Assembly: GCA_964480455.1 (NCBI GenBank)
Contig: CAYZQI010000101.1
Coordinates: 1-17,677 of the forward strand
Source of the DNA: JAABSX01 sp964480455
GTDB lineage: Bacteria > Bacteroidota > Bacteroidia > Cytophagales > Microscillaceae
Direction of reading: 5' to 3'
DNA: 17,677 nucleotides
Both the position numbers and the translations under genes were made by a program. The stretch's first letter is position 1; each line of letters begins with the position of its first letter. Shown here in pieces: positions 15,507-17,677 of the stretch. Under the pieces are notes generated by a model. It saw only the letters and a program-made list of their open reading frames with translations, searched no databases and had not been told where the DNA came from.

Positions 15507-17677
15507 TTATTGTTTTATAAAATGGATATAAGTACGCAAGAATGACGTGCCGCTTAAATGTAAGAAATAAGAACCTGCAGGCATGATTTGTTTATTTAGG
15601 TCAATACTGAGTTGATTTGCTTTTAAATTGCTTTCCCCTTGTAATAGGATGTTGCCCAATTTATCTTGTATGGTATAACTTATCTTATCTTCTGGGATTT
15701 CGCTGCCTAAATAGCGTAGATTTATTACATTTTCTACTCCCACAGGATTAGGATACAAAGACCAATCAGTATTTTCTGAGGTGTTTTGTGCTGCTTTTTG
15801 ACTGCCACAGTTCGAGGCATTTTCTCCCAGGCCACTGGGTGTGCTACCCAATACACCAATAAAAAGTTTATCTAATGCAGCACCATTTTCACGGTAATAA
15901 ACATCAATGGTATGTGTTCCCTCAATGAAGGTAAAGTCAGTACCTAGTAGTTGTTTCCAGTGATAAGTAGTTTGTCCTGGCGTATGCAAATCATTCCAGG
16001 TTGTAGGGCTTCCCCCATCTATGCTGATAAAAAAAGAATCATCTGTATAGCTAGGTGTGCGTATCCTAACATAAGTGCTGTAAGTACTTGATTCAGGAAT
16101 GGAAAAGCTAAAACGAACTCGATTGTTTGCACCCGTTGCATTGCTGGCACTGAAGTTATTGGCACTACGCACTTCAGTAAACTGATTATTAGCGGCTTGG
16201 CTATCCTCAAAAGTACCCCAAGTACTACCTACTTCGGCACACTCTGCCTCGAGGCTAAGTGAAAAAGGTGCTTCTGGTATCGGAGCAGGAGCAGGAGTAG
16301 TTCCGCAGGTGAAGTCAATGCCTTGTTCGGAAGGGAGCGTATTAAGTTCTCCGATAAATAACTTGTCTAAGCCTGTACCATCTTCACGATAATAGACATC
16401 AAGTGTGTGCAAACCTACAGTAAGCTCAAAGTCTTGTGCTAGTATTTGTTTCCAAAGAAAGCCGCTTTCTCCAGGCGTATGGATATTATTCCAAACAACA
16501 GGCGCGCTTCCATCTATACTAATGAAAAAAGAATCATCAGTATAACTGGGAGTGTTTACTCGTGCATAGAGACTGTAGGTATTCGTTTCGGGAATGGAGA
16601 AACTGAAACGTACTCGGTTATTCGCTCCCGTTGCATTGCTAGTGCTGAAGTTATTAACACTACTTACTTCGGTAAATTTTCCATTGGAGGCTTGGCTGTT
16701 GCTGACAGTATTCCAAGTGCTGCCCACTGTGGCACATTCTGCTTCAAAGTATAGGGCGAAGGGAATGGGAAGTGAAGAACCTGTACCGCAGACTGCATCT
16801 ACACCTAGCTCAGAAGGAAATGTATTGACCTTTCCTATAAATAATTTATCTAAGCCTGCACCATTCTCGCGGTAATAGACATCAAGGGTGTGCTGTCCTG
16901 CATTGAGTTGGAAGTTTTGCTCAAGCACTTGTTTCCAATTAAAACCACTTTCTGAGGGGGTGTGCAGTCCATTCCAAGTTGAGGGTACGCCACCGTCTAT
17001 ACTGATATAAAAAGAATCATCTGTATAACTAGGTGCCAGTACCCTTGCATAGATAGAATATGTATTGCTAGTGTTCACTGTGAAGGTAAATCTTATCCTG
17101 TTATTGACTCCTGTGGCATTAGACGCAGAGAAATTATTCAGACTAGCATTTACATACTCACTTTCGGAGGCTTGAGGGTCTTCTACAAGTTCCCAATTGC
17201 TACCTACCTCAGCACACTCAGCCTCTAAGTAGATGTCTTCTGAGTTGGGTAGCGTAATATCACCCGCCACAAACTCAAAAGCACCAATATCTGGAGTTCC
17301 TTGTCGGGGCATTCCCCGCTGGTCAGTAGGGCTTGCAAAAGCTGAGTTTCCTGCATTGATGGCTGGGCTGCCAGGCAGTAGTGCCATAGTGAGCGTAGGC
17401 CCGCCGTTGTCTTGGAGAGGGTCTAAACGTGGATTGGCTACAGTGATGCCTAGGGTGCAGTAGTTGTCGTTAGGGCCAGGCACAATGTCTGGAAATTGTA
17501 TGTTGTTATTGCCTGTGTAAGTACTTCCACAATTAGCTCGGTTACCTGCGGTACTGTTTACTTGGTTGTAGGCGATGATAGAGTTGTTCAAGTTGAGTTG
17601 TCTGTCTTTGAACACACCTCCCCCACCAATTCTTGCCTCATTGTAAGCGATAGTACAGTTCATCACATTAGCCCCAT
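15507..17677 (-). CDS. T9SS-secreted beta-helix / carbohydrate-binding protein, 5' part outside the window
   Basis: The C-terminal part of a secreted protein. The frame has no stop up to the right edge, where it reads GANVMNCTIAYNEARIGGGG, a parallel beta-helix turn, so the true start lies outside. Residue numbers are counted from the GTG at 17666. Beta-helix with a choice-of-anchor-Q-like end about 1-133 (LDPLQDNGGPTLTMALLPGSPAINAG, DIGAFEF); three CBM6-like galactose-binding-fold repeats about 146-294, 306-455 and 470-621, each starting LEAEC or FEAEC and containing SYTDDSF, ISIDG, HTP, WKQ, DVYYRE and LDKLFIG; T9SS type-A sorting domain about 635-719 (WSLYPNPVG ... FIKQ). It is probably attached to or released at the cell surface to bind glycans, but the ligand is unknown. 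A putative MITE lies directly downstream. Confidence 0.88.
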   Translation of the reverse strand, partial: GANVMNCTIAYNEARIGGGGVFKDRQLNLNNSIIAYNQVNSTAGNRANCGSTYTGNNNIQFPDIVPGPNDNYCTLGITVANPRLDPLQDNGGPTLTMALLPGSPAINAGNSAFASPTDQRGMPRQGTPDIGAFEFVAGDITLPNSEDIYLEAECAEVGSNWELVEDPQASESEYVNASLNNFSASNATGVNNRIRFTFTVNTSNTYSIYARVLAPSYTDDSFYISIDGGVPSTWNGLHTPSESGFNWKQVLEQNFQLNAGQHTLDVYYRENGAGLDKLFIGKVNTFPSELGVDAVCGTGSSLPIPFALYFEAECATVGSTWNTVSNSQASNGKFTEVSSVNNFSTSNATGANNRVRFSFSIPETNTYSLYARVNTPSYTDDSFFISIDGSAPVVWNNIHTPGESGFLWKQILAQDFELTVGLHTLDVYYREDGTGLDKLFIGELNTLPSEQGIDFTCGTTPAPAPIPEAPFSLSLEAECAEVGSTWGTFEDSQAANNQFTEVRSANNFSASNATGANNRVRFSFSIPESSTYSTYVRIRTPSYTDDSFFISIDGGSPTTWNDLHTPGQTTYHWKQLLGTDFTFIEGTHTIDVYYRENGAALDKLFIGVLGSTPSGLGENASNCGSQKAAQNTSENTDWSLYPNPVGVENVINLRYLGSEIPEDKISYTIQDKLGNILLQGESNLKANQLSIDLNKQIMPAGSYFLHLSGTSFLRTYIHFIKQ
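15804..17231 (-). repeat. Three tandem intragenic repeats encoding CBM6-like modules
   Basis: Units lie at about 16785-17231, 16302-16751 and 15804-16259, with start-to-start distances of 480 and 492 bp. The two downstream units share nearly identical stretches such as NNFS.SNATGANNRVRFSF and SYTDDSFFISIDG. The first differs more (GVNNRIRFTF, SFYISIDG). The closer match between units 2 and 3 suggests a later duplication or gene conversion. Linkers between units are short and Pro-rich (TPAPAPIPEAP between 2 and 3). Confidence 0.85.

Noticed and set aside
1..17677. CRISPR arrays, tRNA, rRNA and riboswitches
   Set aside because: No regularly spaced repeats, cloverleaf-like segments or recognisable riboswitch cores were seen on reading through.

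Overview
The window looks like a chromosomal segment of a low-GC member of the Bacteroidota, most likely a Cytophagales-type bacterium. Three things support this. Two very large secreted proteins end in type IX secretion (T9SS) type-A sorting domains (the ...YPNP... motif plus a basic C-terminal tail). Promoter-like sequences match the Bacteroidota consensus TTG-N19-21-TAnnTTTG. Genes lack strong Shine-Dalgarno sequences. The species cannot be named from the sequence. All but one of the genes lie on the minus strand.

Layout from left to right. Positions 1-594 hold no convincing gene, only two hairpins, one of them a plus-strand terminator for a gene left of the window. Positions 2034-595 (minus) form a compact three-gene unit with a recognisable promoter and terminator: sufE, a SufT-like DUF59/MIP18 protein, and a BrxA/BrxB-family bacilliredoxin. 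This reads as an Fe-S cluster assembly and thiol-redox operon. Positions 5738-2272 (minus) carry an envelope-biogenesis group: a SurA-like lipoprotein with a TTG start, a SurA-type periplasmic chaperone with two parvulin domains overlapping it by 8 bp, and a MoxR AAA+ ATPase. A small DUF2805 (TIGR03643-type) gene lies just upstream at 5775-6065. The only plus-strand gene (6304-6963) encodes an unrecognised lipoprotein and ends at a strong terminator.

The right half is dominated by three large minus-strand genes. At 7268-11677 is a 1469-residue mosaic exoprotein: Kelch propeller, BACON-like Ig domain, ThuA-like domain, DUF5060, glycoside-hydrolase-like barrel, collagen-binding-like domain and T9SS signal. 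At 11891-15232 is a 1113-residue Dna2-like fusion of a RecB/Cas4-type nuclease to a UPF1/Dna2-type SF1 helicase, with its own promoter and a terminator that contains its stop codon. From 15507 off the right edge is the C-terminal part of a secreted beta-helix protein with three near-identical carbohydrate-binding-like repeats and a T9SS signal. Between the last two is a roughly 87-bp element with inverted-repeat ends and 9-bp direct repeats, which looks like an undescribed MITE.

I see no complete multi-gene defence system, CRISPR array, tRNA or rRNA. The most unusual items are the Dna2-like enzyme, which has lost the RecB-family motif-I histidine and the usual Fe-S cysteines, the putative MITE, the mosaic exoprotein, and the coupling of Fe-S assembly genes with a bacilliredoxin.
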